A DNA stretch of 64,000 bases from Lachnospiraceae bacterium KM106-2 (lineage in GTDB: Bacteria; Bacillota; Clostridia; Lachnospirales; Lachnospiraceae). A program made the translations under genes and the position numbers. The notes under the pieces were generated by a model. The model saw nothing but the letters and a program-made list of their open reading frames with translations. It was not told the origin of the DNA and ran no database searches. Shown here piece by piece: positions 8,616-16,780 of the stretch (position 1 is the first letter of the stretch; each line of letters starts with the position of its first letter). The stretch is from the NCBI GenBank assembly GCA_009731425.1, contig AP018794.1:2115960-2179959 (forward strand). Reading direction: 5' to 3'.

Positions 8616-9551
8616 CTATACGATTTTTTTCTTCTTAAAAAATCCCCATATAATTGCAATCGTAACTATCGATAGCAGAATTACAAAGAGATAACCATAT
8701 TTCCAAGTAATCTCCGGCATCGTTGTAAAATTCATTCCATACCATCCAACGATCAAAGTTAATGGCATGAAGATAGTTGTAACCTCCGTAAATAACTTCA
8801 TGATCTGATTCAGATTAAAATTCACATAAGCTTCATATGCCTCTCGTAACTGTACTAGACTATCTCTAAGCATCTGAGTACTGTCAGATAGACGCATGAC
8901 CTTGATCGTGAACATTCTGAAATAACGAAGCGTTTCCTCTTCAAATAGATCATTGGCATTCTCCTGTAATTCTTCTCCAATATCAATCAACTGCTCATAA
9001 TAATTCTTAAGAACTAAAAGCTGCTTCTTCATTGATAAAAGATCGGCATTAAAGGACTCATAGATCTTCCCCGCTAATACCTCATCTTCTAGCATATTGA
9101 TATGGTATCCCATACCTTCGATTGCTGAATTATCATTATATAGCAATTGATCAAAGAATTGGTAAATAAACTTTTCTAATGAAAAAGTATCTGTATTGGT
9201 ACGCTTGACCGTATGCTCAAAGACTGCTTCGATACTTCCATCCTCATCTAAGATAGAGACTACAAGAAATAGGTTCTTCTTAATATAAAAACCTACTCGA
9301 TCTCTTTTCCCAGTAATCGCTTTGATATTAATAATATTAATAATTCCAAAGCTGTATGCATCGTATACATCCATGGAGCTTCTAAAATTATCATGCTCGC
9401 AGGTGCATTCTCGAATTGTTGTAATAGAGAAATCTAATCTTGTATAGATCTTTCCTAATTCCTCCATTGTTACATATCCAACAATTTTTGTATCTGAATC
9501 TATTTCATCCTTTGTAACATTTTCAATTCCATCTGTTACCTTATATAGCAT
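8616..9551 (-). CDS. corA: CorA-family magnesium/divalent cation transporter
   Basis: This 311-residue membrane protein has a long soluble alpha/beta N-terminal funnel and two transmembrane helices at the C-terminus. The signature GMN is at residues 272-274 (WYGMNF), at the end of the first helix. A lysine-rich tail (KKKKIV) closes the protein, as expected for the basic sphincter. CorA pentamers conduct Mg2+ down the membrane potential. It is the last gene of a phosphatase-maf-corA set, 15 nt after maf. Transport of Co2+, Ni2+ or Zn2+ by this CorA-like member cannot be excluded. Confidence 0.92.
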   Translation of the reverse strand: MLYKVTDGIENVTKDEIDSDTKIVGYVTMEELGKIYTRLDFSITTIRECTCEHDNFRSSMDVYDAYSFGIINIINIKAITGKRDRVGFYIKKNLFLVVSILDEDGSIEAVFEHTVKRTNTDTFSLEKFIYQFFDQLLYNDNSAIEGMGYHINMLEDEVLAGKIYESFNADLLSMKKQLLVLKNYYEQLIDIGEELQENANDLFEEETLRYFRMFTIKVMRLSDSTQMLRDSLVQLREAYEAYVNFNLNQIMKLFTEVTTIFMPLTLIVGWYGMNFTTMPEITWKYGYLFVILLSIVTIAIIWGFFKKKKIV

Positions 9552-9566
9552 GAAATCACCTATCAG

Positions 9567-10163
9567 TTACTGAATTAAGTCAATTCCTTCCTTACTCATG
9601 GTTTCACAGAATTTAGAGATTGGGAATCCCATAACATTATAGAAATCCCCTTCGATCCCTTTTACATATTTTGCAAAACGACCTTGAATCCCGTAGGAAC
9701 CCGCCTTGTCCATCGGTTCCTTGGTATTGATATATGCAATCATCTGTTCCACTGTCATTTCACGTACAAAAACTTTCGTTTCCTCTGCAAACTGAACTTT
9801 CTTAATTTCAAAATGATCTCCCACTCTCGTTTTAATAATGGCTGTAACACCTGTAAAAACAGAGTGACTATCTCCTTGCAGCATTGTAAGCATTCTTGTA
9901 GCATCCATCAAGTCTTTTGGCTTACCAAGTATTTCACCATTCTTTGCAACAATTGTATCTGCGCCAATAATAATAGCCTGATCCTCTATCGAATTTGCTA
10001 CATCAGTTGCCTTTAAATCTGATAATTCCTGAACAATCTCTCCAGGAAGTTCTTTAGTGATCACTTCCTCTTTATTGCTTGGAACTGCTACAAAATCAAT
10101 TCCAACCTGTGCTAGAATCTCTTTTCTTCTTGGTGAATTTGAAGCCAAAACTACTTTATACAT
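9567..10163 (-). CDS. maf: Maf family nucleoside triphosphate pyrophosphatase
   Basis: This 198-residue protein hydrolyses non-canonical or excess nucleoside triphosphates to monophosphates (house-cleaning; dTTP/UTP or modified pyrimidine type in the YhdE branch). Motifs seen are the N-terminal LASNSPRRKEIL, the VPSNKEE segment, IIGADTIVAKNGEILGKPKD, and MDKAGSYGIQGRFAKYVKGIEGDFYNVMGFP, all hallmarks of Maf. It lies 20 nt downstream of the histidine phosphatase and 15 nt upstream of corA. Maf proteins are linked to septum formation in Bacillus. Confidence 0.95.
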   Translation of the reverse strand: MYKVVLASNSPRRKEILAQVGIDFVAVPSNKEEVITKELPGEIVQELSDLKATDVANSIEDQAIIIGADTIVAKNGEILGKPKDLMDATRMLTMLQGDSHSVFTGVTAIIKTRVGDHFEIKKVQFAEETKVFVREMTVEQMIAYINTKEPMDKAGSYGIQGRFAKYVKGIEGDFYNVMGFPISKFCETMSKEGIDLIQ

Positions 10164-10183
10164 ATTCTTTCCCTTTCTTACCC

Positions 10184-10831
10184 TTAAAAATACTTACGTA
10201 ATAATTTCGGATCTGCCTCTAAATGTGCATAATCATTGAATCGTTCTAAATAGAAACGGTTCTTTTCTTTATCATAATAAAGTTGTGTGATTCCTGTATT
10301 TTCTAATGTTTTTCCTAATAAGAATCTCTTCGCCTGTTTCATTCCCACTAATCCACTGACTAAAGAACGAATCGTTCCACCATGTGTAACGATCACGACA
10401 TTATCTTTATCCATTTCAATAATACGATGAACTGCTTTCATAGCACGGCGATATACTTCTTCACCACATTCACCACCAGGTATGATCAGATCTTCTCTCA
10501 TCTTATCCTGAGCTGCAAAGTATTCATTATACTTCACTTTTACTTCATCATTCTCAATACCTTCTAACTGACCATAATCTATTTCCCTTAAATCAGAATC
10601 CATAAAGTATTCTAATTTTACTCTTAAGTTAGCATTTTCTAATTCTTCTTGAATAATAGATGCTGTTTCTTTTGCTCGAATTAAGTCACTCGAGACAATG
10701 GCATCTATCTGGTAATTGCTCAGTCTTCTTCCCACTAAAGAAGCCTGTTGCTTTCCTTCCTCGGATAACGGTACATTTACATTACATAGAGTCGAATTTT
10801 GTCTTCCATGTCGTATTAAATATAGGTTCAT
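10184..10831 (-). CDS. Histidine phosphatase family protein (phosphoglycerate mutase-like)
   Basis: This 215-residue protein begins MNLYLIRHGRQNS, in which RHG carries the phospho-accepting histidine. The other catalytic parts are SSDLIRAKETA, the DLREIDYGQLEGI acid region and VVIVTHGGTIRSLV with the second histidine. The family dephosphorylates diverse small molecules (fructose bisphosphate, alpha-ribazole phosphate, phosphoserine). The sequence alone does not fix the substrate. It is the first gene of an operon with maf and corA. Confidence 0.9.
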   Translation of the reverse strand: MNLYLIRHGRQNSTLCNVNVPLSEEGKQQASLVGRRLSNYQIDAIVSSDLIRAKETASIIQEELENANLRVKLEYFMDSDLREIDYGQLEGIENDEVKVKYNEYFAAQDKMREDLIIPGGECGEEVYRRAMKAVHRIIEMDKDNVVIVTHGGTIRSLVSGLVGMKQAKRFLLGKTLENTGITQLYYDKEKNRFYLERFNDYAHLEADPKLLRKYF

Positions 10832-10928
10832 TGCTTTATTCCCTTCCCTGCGACAAATAAATTGTAATTCATTTCTATTATAGTATAAGTCGCCAGAAGA
10901 CGCAAGAATTCCCTGTCTTTTACGTACA

Positions 10929-10962
10929 ACTGCCCTGTTATTATTTCTAACAACAGGGCAGT
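10929..10962 (-). terminator. Hairpin after the two small genes
   Basis: ACTGCCCTGTT pairs with AACAGGGCAGT across a 12-nt loop, immediately after the stop of the 52-residue gene. No clear U-tract follows on either strand, so termination is likely but not certain. Confidence 0.5.
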
Positions 10963-10966
10963 CTCA

Positions 10967-11125
10967 TTACCAATTGTTATTAATTGGACCAATTCCTTCT
11001 TTTCTCGCATTATGTCGATTATTCTGATTTTCGACTTTTCCAGAAAAAGAACGGTTATATATTTTTAATTCTTCCTTTTCTTCAGAACGAATCTTTTCTT
11101 GATTTGATTTTCCTGTCTGTTTCAT
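10967..11125 (-). CDS. Small hydrophilic protein, 52 residues
   Basis: The open frame runs from ATG at 11125 to TAA at 10967. It starts MKQTGKSNQEKIRSEEKE, is highly charged and ends ARKEGIGPINNNW. There is no signal peptide, membrane segment or cysteine. It starts 8 nt after the stop of the preceding small gene, with only a weak ribosome site (AGGTAGG), and a hairpin follows the stop. This layout supports a real two-gene transcript. I do not recognise a function. The composition resembles small spore-associated or nucleic-acid-binding proteins of clostridia, but that is only a guess. Confidence 0.6.
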   Translation of the reverse strand: MKQTGKSNQEKIRSEEKEELKIYNRSFSGKVENQNNRHNARKEGIGPINNNW

Positions 11126-11133
11126 CTGCCTAC

Positions 11134-11304
11134 CTACTTTACGTCATGAATTGGATTTGCCTTCTTGTTACCGGTTTTTGCTGGACCTTGTATCTCTGGT
11201 ACCTCCGCAGCTGGATTCTTCTGCTTATGCATTCTTTTGTTTGATTCCGTTCCATGAGCTTGTGGTTCGAACGGATCTGGTCTTCTCATTCCTGCTTTGG
11301 CCAT
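11134..11304 (-). CDS. Small hydrophilic protein, 56 residues
   Basis: This ATG-started frame is preceded by a strong AAGGAGG 6 nt upstream. The protein begins MAKAGMRRPDPFEPQAHG and ends NKKANPIHDVK. It is rich in Lys, Pro, Asn and His, with no hydrophobic segment. It lies directly upstream of the 52-residue gene and is probably co-transcribed with it. The strong ribosome site and the absence of any competing gene make it credible. Function is unknown; a spore or sporulation role is possible but not shown. Confidence 0.65.
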   Translation of the reverse strand: MAKAGMRRPDPFEPQAHGTESNKRMHKQKNPAAEVPEIQGPAKTGNKKANPIHDVK

Positions 11305-11452
11305 TCGTTTCCTCCTTACCTATTATCGTTATAATTACAGTATGTCAATTAAAAATGTAAGATATGCACCCAAAGATGGAAAATATGCACAAAAAATACT
11401 ATAATATAGCTAACATTTGTTCAACATGAACAACTCAAAGGAGGCAAGCAAG

Positions 11453-11719
11453 ATGTTACCTTGGATGCGCAAAAGAGTTTACTCTACATCTACGATTAAA
11501 GATTTTAACTCTGCTAAAGACATGTTAGAGAATCACGGAATCTTATACGATTCAAAAATACTCCTCGAAACAGAAGGAACTAAGATGTATTGCCTATATG
11601 TACCTAAGAAACACTATATTACTGCAAGTCTACTATTAAATCCGAAATCAAATCTAGTAGACCTTAAATCATTTAGTCCGAATTTAATTCGTTTAAAACA
11701 TTCTTATCGTCAAAACTAA
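11453..11719 (+). CDS. Small hypothetical protein, 88 residues (possible DUF2007-like)
   Basis: The start at 11453 is chosen because AAAGGAGG ends 8 nt upstream; an in-frame ATG at 11417 has no ribosome site. The protein begins MLPWMRKRVYSTSTIKDF and has an NSAKDMLENHGILYDSK helix followed by YCLYVPKKHYITAS. This alternation of a helix choosing between copies and a short strand resembles DUF2007-type small alpha/beta domains. I see it as weak similarity only. It is transcribed alone, divergent from the two small genes on its left, and is followed by a bidirectional terminator. Confidence 0.75.
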   Translation: MLPWMRKRVYSTSTIKDFNSAKDMLENHGILYDSKILLETEGTKMYCLYVPKKHYITASLLLNPKSNLVDLKSFSPNLIRLKHSYRQN

Positions 11720-11740
11720 ATTTTTCTTTTTGTTAACGAT

Positions 11741-11783
11741 AAAAAGGCTAGACTCTAATAAAATTAGACTCTAGCCTTTTTTC
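11741..11783. terminator. Bidirectional terminator between the 88-residue gene and the Mrp operon
   Basis: A 15-bp stem with one C-C mismatch, AGGCTAGACTCTAAT paired with ATTAGACTCTAGCCT, loop AAA, with A-run on the left and T-run on the right. Confidence 0.9.
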
Positions 11784-11798
11784 TATCTAGCAATTCTT

Positions 11799-13757
11799 TT
11801 ATTTTAACAAATAGAATAAGATTACAACCATTCCAATTCCATACATCAGTAATGCATAAGTGATGCTTCCTCGGATTCTGCTGCTTGTTCTTATCATACC
11901 TTCTCTAAGTACAGAAGTTCTTTCTACTGCTTTCTTTTCTTCCATCTTCGGTGTATAGATCGTTTTTGCCATTAGAGCAATAAATCCATCTGTAAGCTTT
12001 TCGCATACGCGAGCTGCAAAGGCTCCGATAAACGGAAGTAACACTAAGAAGATAGGGCGATATACTGCATTTTCAAGATCTAACCAATCTGGCCATGCAT
12101 TAATATAGACTCTTCTTCCATTCTCTTTCTTCATTAAAAGAAGTCGAACCACTGCAAAATACACAAGAAGACCAATTGCTAAAGAGATGATCGCGCCTTT
12201 TAAATTTACAAAGCTGAAGTAGTGAACTGCATGTGCAGGGCTTTCTCCATGCATAAACTCTTGTCCTAGATCTGCAAGACGATCCATTGTAAGATTCGGA
12301 AGGAATCCTAATATTGGAAGAATTACTGCAGAACCTACAATGGCAAAGGTACTTGCTTTTCCCATATAATCTTTTTTAGCATCAAATTTATCTTGATCCT
12401 TATCATTCGTTTCAATAAAGATCGCTACGAATAGTTTAATCATATAGGCAATGGTAAGACCACCAGTGATCAAGAAAATCCACTCTGCCGCTTTATAATT
12501 GAGAACTGATAACCCTTCCTCATGAAGGATCTCAATATATTCTACAATACTCTCGTGAAGAAGTGTTTTACTCACGTAACCATTCCATAATGGAATACCC
12601 ATAATACCAAGCGCACCCATTAAAAATGATCCCATTAAGCAAGGTTTCTTGCGTCCAAATCCACGAATGGAATTAAGATCAAGCTTATGAAGATTCATAT
12701 AAATAACACCAGCGACCATAAACAATACTAGCTTGATCAAGGAATGGTTAACCATATGAAGTAATGTACCACGTACGGCAAGTGCATTATGATGGCCAAG
12801 CAATCCCTGCATTCCCACACCAACTAAAATAAAGCCGATCTGCGACATAGAACTTAATGCAAGTGTTCGTTTCAAATCAATTGAGAATAAAGCTAAGAAT
12901 GCTCCCATAAACATAGTGATCACACCAAATACTAAAATAGCATTTCCCCATGCGCCGTCATGTAAAAAAATCTGTGCACTGATCACTAAAATACCGTAAA
13001 CACCTGACTTCGTTAAGATACCAGATAATAGCGCTGATGCTGGTGCTGGTGCTACCGGATGGGCCTTTGGAAGCCAAATATGAACTGGATACATACCTGC
13101 TTTGGCACCAAAGCCGAATAAGATACAGCCTCCGGCAACATATAGCATCGTCTTGTCAGTAATTCCATGACATGCTTCGTATAACTCATTAATCCTTAGT
13201 GTTCCCGCTTGTGTATAAAGAAGGAATAATCCCATTAACATTACAAGACCACCGATCACTGCGACTGCAAGGTAAGTGCCTGCTGCACGCATAGATCCTT
13301 CTTTTTCATCATGCGCTACCCATACATAAGAAGTAAATGACATGATCTCAAAGAAAATAAATGTAGTGAATAGATCAGCGGATAAAAATACGCCAATCGT
13401 AGCACCTAGTGTTAATAACGTAAATAAATAATAGCGATTGCGATTACGATAATGAGCGAAATATTCTTTCGAGAAGATTGTCGTCATCATCCACATAAGT
13501 GCTGCAATCAATGTATATAGAACACGAAATCCGTCTAATTCTAGATACATTCCTCTTCCACAGAATTCCTTCCATACAAATTCAGTCGTCTCTTTAAAAG
13601 TAACGAATAAATATGCTAGGACAAGAAACTCAATAATCGCTACTGCTGCTGCAAAATAATTTCTTGCTTCTTTATTCTTTCTTCCGATCAGATAACCTGC
13701 AAATGCACCAACCATAGGGAATAGAACTAGAAACAACAACATAAAATTACCTTCCAT
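11799..13757 (-). CDS. Antiporter subunit, NuoL/MrpA N-terminal type (652 aa)
   Basis: This polytopic membrane protein of the proton-translocating antiporter family has about 16 helices. The conserved Glu in helix 5 (FFEIMSFTSYVWVAHDE) and Lys in helix 7 (GFGAKAGMYPVHIWLPKAHP) are present, followed by the family signature APAPASALLSGILTKSG. The extra C-terminal helices and the ERTSVLREGMIRTSSRIRG tail make it longer than its three neighbours. It lacks the MrpA C-terminal domain, whose equivalent is the separate small gene at 19641-19910. It is the last gene of the ten-gene operon and probably forms an ion channel at the end of the complex. Confidence 0.85.
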   Translation of the reverse strand: MEGNFMLLFLVLFPMVGAFAGYLIGRKNKEARNYFAAAVAIIEFLVLAYLFVTFKETTEFVWKEFCGRGMYLELDGFRVLYTLIAALMWMMTTIFSKEYFAHYRNRNRYYLFTLLTLGATIGVFLSADLFTTFIFFEIMSFTSYVWVAHDEKEGSMRAAGTYLAVAVIGGLVMLMGLFLLYTQAGTLRINELYEACHGITDKTMLYVAGGCILFGFGAKAGMYPVHIWLPKAHPVAPAPASALLSGILTKSGVYGILVISAQIFLHDGAWGNAILVFGVITMFMGAFLALFSIDLKRTLALSSMSQIGFILVGVGMQGLLGHHNALAVRGTLLHMVNHSLIKLVLFMVAGVIYMNLHKLDLNSIRGFGRKKPCLMGSFLMGALGIMGIPLWNGYVSKTLLHESIVEYIEILHEEGLSVLNYKAAEWIFLITGGLTIAYMIKLFVAIFIETNDKDQDKFDAKKDYMGKASTFAIVGSAVILPILGFLPNLTMDRLADLGQEFMHGESPAHAVHYFSFVNLKGAIISLAIGLLVYFAVVRLLLMKKENGRRVYINAWPDWLDLENAVYRPIFLVLLPFIGAFAARVCEKLTDGFIALMAKTIYTPKMEEKKAVERTSVLREGMIRTSSRIRGSITYALLMYGIGMVVILFYLLK

Positions 13758-13766
13758 ATTACCTCC

Positions 13767-15245
13767 CTATTGTAATCCATTAGCGATTCTGCTAAAGAAT
13801 TCTACCAATGGCGCACTATGAATACCAAGAGTAACAATTGCTGCTGCAAATACCCCAAGAGGGACTGTCATATACCATCTTGGATCTTCTACATGTGCAA
13901 GTTTTGTTTCATCAAATCCCTTCGCTGGGAAAAATGCTCTTACTGCGATCGATAACAAATAAATAGCAGTAAGTAATGCTGAAATTAATAGTACAATGAT
14001 TCCGGCTGCTGGTAATGCTTCTGTAGTCTGTACGGCTGCAAATGCAAGATTCCATTTACTGATAAATCCTGTAAATGGTGGTACCCCTACTAATGCGATC
14101 CCTGCAAGAGTAAAGATAGTAAATACGAATGGCATCTTCTTACCAAAGCCTTCAATCTCATAAACATATTCTTTATGTGTCTTGAACATGATCGCTCCTA
14201 CACAGAAGAATAATGCGATCTTCATCACACCGTGGAAGATCATATGAGTAAGGCCGCCCACAAGACCAGCTGGTGTCATAAGGGTAATACCAAATAAGAT
14301 ATAAGATAAGTTACTGATTGTTGAGTATGCAAGTCTTCTCTTAATATGCTGTTCTTTTACAGCCATTGATGATCCAAATAATATGGTGATCAGTGCAGCT
14401 GTCATAACAAGGTATTGTGCCCATGTTCCACGTAAGAAGTCTGCACCAAAGCAGTAATACGTCACTCTCATGATCGCAAATGCACCTGCTTTTACAACCG
14501 CTACTGCATGTAATAAGGCAGTAACCGGAGTCGGTGCTACCGATGCCATCGGAAGCCATTTATAAAATGGGAACACGGCAGTCTTAACACCAAATCCAAA
14601 GAACATAAAGACATATCCAAGTAATAATAAGTTTGTCTGGTCTCCTACTTTCGCTAAGTCTAGTATTCCGCCCATAACAAAGTTACCAGCGGTACCATAC
14701 TTAAAGATCATTACCATACCGATAAACGCCATCGCTGCACCACCAACGGAGTACGCGATATAAGCGATACCTGCTTTGATCGATTTCTCGTTCATCGAAT
14801 GCATTACTAGTGGTAACGTAATTAATGTGAGTAATTCATAAAAGAGGTATAACGTTGCGATATTCGCAGAAAATGCAATTCCTACTGTAATACCAAACGT
14901 TGCAGTATAAAAACTAAAGAAATAATTTTCTCTCTTTTCATGTGTCATATATTCAAAGGCAAATAACGTAGCAAATGGCCAAAGCGCTGCTACAAGCCCT
15001 GCAAATACTTTTGATAGGCCATCGATCTTAAGTCCGATCGAATAATCCTGTGTTAACTTAATTAATGTAATTCCTTCACTCGGTCCATAACATAATAATA
15101 GATATGTGAAGATCGTATTCAGAACTACAATGGTTCCTACATAAAGCTGTCTCTTATTTCTTGATTCAAAATGGAACAACGGCAATAATGCTGCCCCAAG
15201 TAACGGAAATAAGATTGGTACCAGCAATAAAATCGGACTGGTCAA
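13767..15245 (-). CDS. Antiporter subunit, MrpD/NuoM-N type (third copy, 492 aa)
   Basis: This is a membrane protein of about 14 helices with the antiporter-type Glu (FYELLTLITLPLVMHS) and Lys (FGFGVKTAVFPFYKWLP), then ASVAPTPVTALLHAVAVVKAGA. The TTG start at 15245 is preceded by GAAGGGAT at suitable distance. It is very similar in plan to the next gene upstream (15261-16739), suggesting duplication within the operon. Each such subunit in complex I and Mrp complexes is thought to move one H+ or Na+. Which ion moves here is unknown. Confidence 0.85.
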   Translation of the reverse strand: MTSPILLLVPILFPLLGAALLPLFHFESRNKRQLYVGTIVVLNTIFTYLLLCYGPSEGITLIKLTQDYSIGLKIDGLSKVFAGLVAALWPFATLFAFEYMTHEKRENYFFSFYTATFGITVGIAFSANIATLYLFYELLTLITLPLVMHSMNEKSIKAGIAYIAYSVGGAAMAFIGMVMIFKYGTAGNFVMGGILDLAKVGDQTNLLLLGYVFMFFGFGVKTAVFPFYKWLPMASVAPTPVTALLHAVAVVKAGAFAIMRVTYYCFGADFLRGTWAQYLVMTAALITILFGSSMAVKEQHIKRRLAYSTISNLSYILFGITLMTPAGLVGGLTHMIFHGVMKIALFFCVGAIMFKTHKEYVYEIEGFGKKMPFVFTIFTLAGIALVGVPPFTGFISKWNLAFAAVQTTEALPAAGIIVLLISALLTAIYLLSIAVRAFFPAKGFDETKLAHVEDPRWYMTVPLGVFAAAIVTLGIHSAPLVEFFSRIANGLQ

Positions 15246-15260
15246 GATATCCCTTCTTTC

Positions 15261-16739
15261 CTACAGTATTGTTGCGATAATTGTTTGAATAAAGCTTGCA
15301 AATGCATTTGGAAACATTCCAAGTAGGACAGATCCTGCTGCTAGCACAAGCAAAGGTATTGTCATAAATTTATTAGGCTCAAATTTCTTAAGAGACGCAT
15401 AGTCATAATCCGCCCCTGGGAAGAAGCCGTTAATTGTTATCGGTAATAGATATCCAGCGGTAAGCAATGCACTCACTAGAAGAACGATAGGTCCAAACCA
15501 GCTAAAGAAGCCAATTCCAGATTGTAAGGAACCGACTGCAAGATACCATTTACTAACAAATCCACAGGTTGGAGGAATTCCGATCAATGCTAATGAACAA
15601 AGTGTATAACACCACATTGTGATCGGCATTTCTTTTCCAATCCCACGAAGTTCACTAACCTTTGTCTTACCTGTCTTATAAATAATTGCACCTGCTGCAA
15701 GGAAGAGGGCATTCTTTATAAATGAGTGGAATACAATATGCTCGATTCCACCTAATATTCCATCTGTATTCAATAAACTAAGACCAAATAATATATAAGA
15801 AACCTGACTAACTGTTGAGTATGCAAGACGCTTCTTTAAGATCTGCTCTTTATAAGCAAGCATCGATCCCATAAATACAGTTAATAATGCAAGACTCATC
15901 CATGCTGTCTGTACCCAAGTTCCACGTAAGAAGTCTGGTCCAACGATATAATATACTACACGGATCATACCGATCACACCTGCTTTTACAATTACACCAG
16001 ATAATACTGCACTCGCAGGAGCCGGTGCTACCGGATGGGCTGTCGGTAACCATCCATGAAGTGGGAACATACCTGCTTTCGCACCAAATCCTATAATGGA
16101 TAAAAATGTGATCACAAGTAAGAGATTTTCATGACCAACTATTTTTACAAGGTCAAGTGTTCCTCCTCCAGTAAACTCGATCGTTGTAGTATATTGGTTT
16201 AGATAGAAAATTGCCAATAAACCTAAGGAAGCACCGCAGAGGGAATAAAAGAGATATTTTAAACCAGCTTTGATCGCTTCTTTACTCAAACTGTGTAATA
16301 CCATTGGCATTGTCACTAAAGTCATTGTCTCATAGCAGAAATAAAATGTTACTAAATTACCTGCAAAAGCAACGGCATTTAATGCTCCTAGTGCCACTAG
16401 GAAAAATCCAAAATAACGATGCTCGTTTCCTTCATGCTTCATATATTCAAAAGCAAAAAATCCGGATAACGTCCACATAATTGCAAGAAGAGAAGTATAG
16501 ATCCTACCAATTCCGTCTAATTTAAATAGTACGGGAATCCCCTTCATTAAATCAAATAATTCTAATCTAAGTGCTGGACCACAAAGCAAACATGCTGTAA
16601 TGATTCCATTTAAGATTAAAAAGCTGCCAACAAACCAGTTTCTTGTCTTACGGTTCTTCATCGGTTTTGCGAAAAAGACTACCAGACCGGCAAGAACAGG
16701 TAATAAAATCGGAAGCAATAATAGTAAATTACGGTTCAT
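15261..16739 (-). CDS. Antiporter subunit, MrpD/NuoM-N type (second copy, 492 aa)
   Basis: This is a polytopic antiporter-family subunit. The conserved charged residues are present: Glu in CYETMTLVTMPMVLHS and Lys in GFGAKAGMFPLHGWLPTAHP, followed by APAPASAVLSGVIVKAG. The ATG at 16739 is used because AAGGTG precedes it; the upstream GTG at 16748 overlaps that site. It shares with the downstream gene the unusual KHEG/THEK region after helix 3 and FLRGTWVQ in the middle, so these two are close paralogues. It lies 41 nt after the first MrpD-type gene. Confidence 0.85.
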   Translation of the reverse strand: MNRNLLLLLPILLPVLAGLVVFFAKPMKNRKTRNWFVGSFLILNGIITACLLCGPALRLELFDLMKGIPVLFKLDGIGRIYTSLLAIMWTLSGFFAFEYMKHEGNEHRYFGFFLVALGALNAVAFAGNLVTFYFCYETMTLVTMPMVLHSLSKEAIKAGLKYLFYSLCGASLGLLAIFYLNQYTTTIEFTGGGTLDLVKIVGHENLLLVITFLSIIGFGAKAGMFPLHGWLPTAHPVAPAPASAVLSGVIVKAGVIGMIRVVYYIVGPDFLRGTWVQTAWMSLALLTVFMGSMLAYKEQILKKRLAYSTVSQVSYILFGLSLLNTDGILGGIEHIVFHSFIKNALFLAAGAIIYKTGKTKVSELRGIGKEMPITMWCYTLCSLALIGIPPTCGFVSKWYLAVGSLQSGIGFFSWFGPIVLLVSALLTAGYLLPITINGFFPGADYDYASLKKFEPNKFMTIPLLVLAAGSVLLGMFPNAFASFIQTIIATIL

Positions 16740-16780
16740 TATTTTCACCTTTTTCTTATTTTTTACGTGCTTAACGTTTG

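Noticed and set aside
10828..11010. Minus-strand frame of 60 residues before the histidine phosphatase
   Set aside because: It overlaps the end of the 52-residue gene, its hairpin and the phosphatase start region, and lacks a ribosome site.
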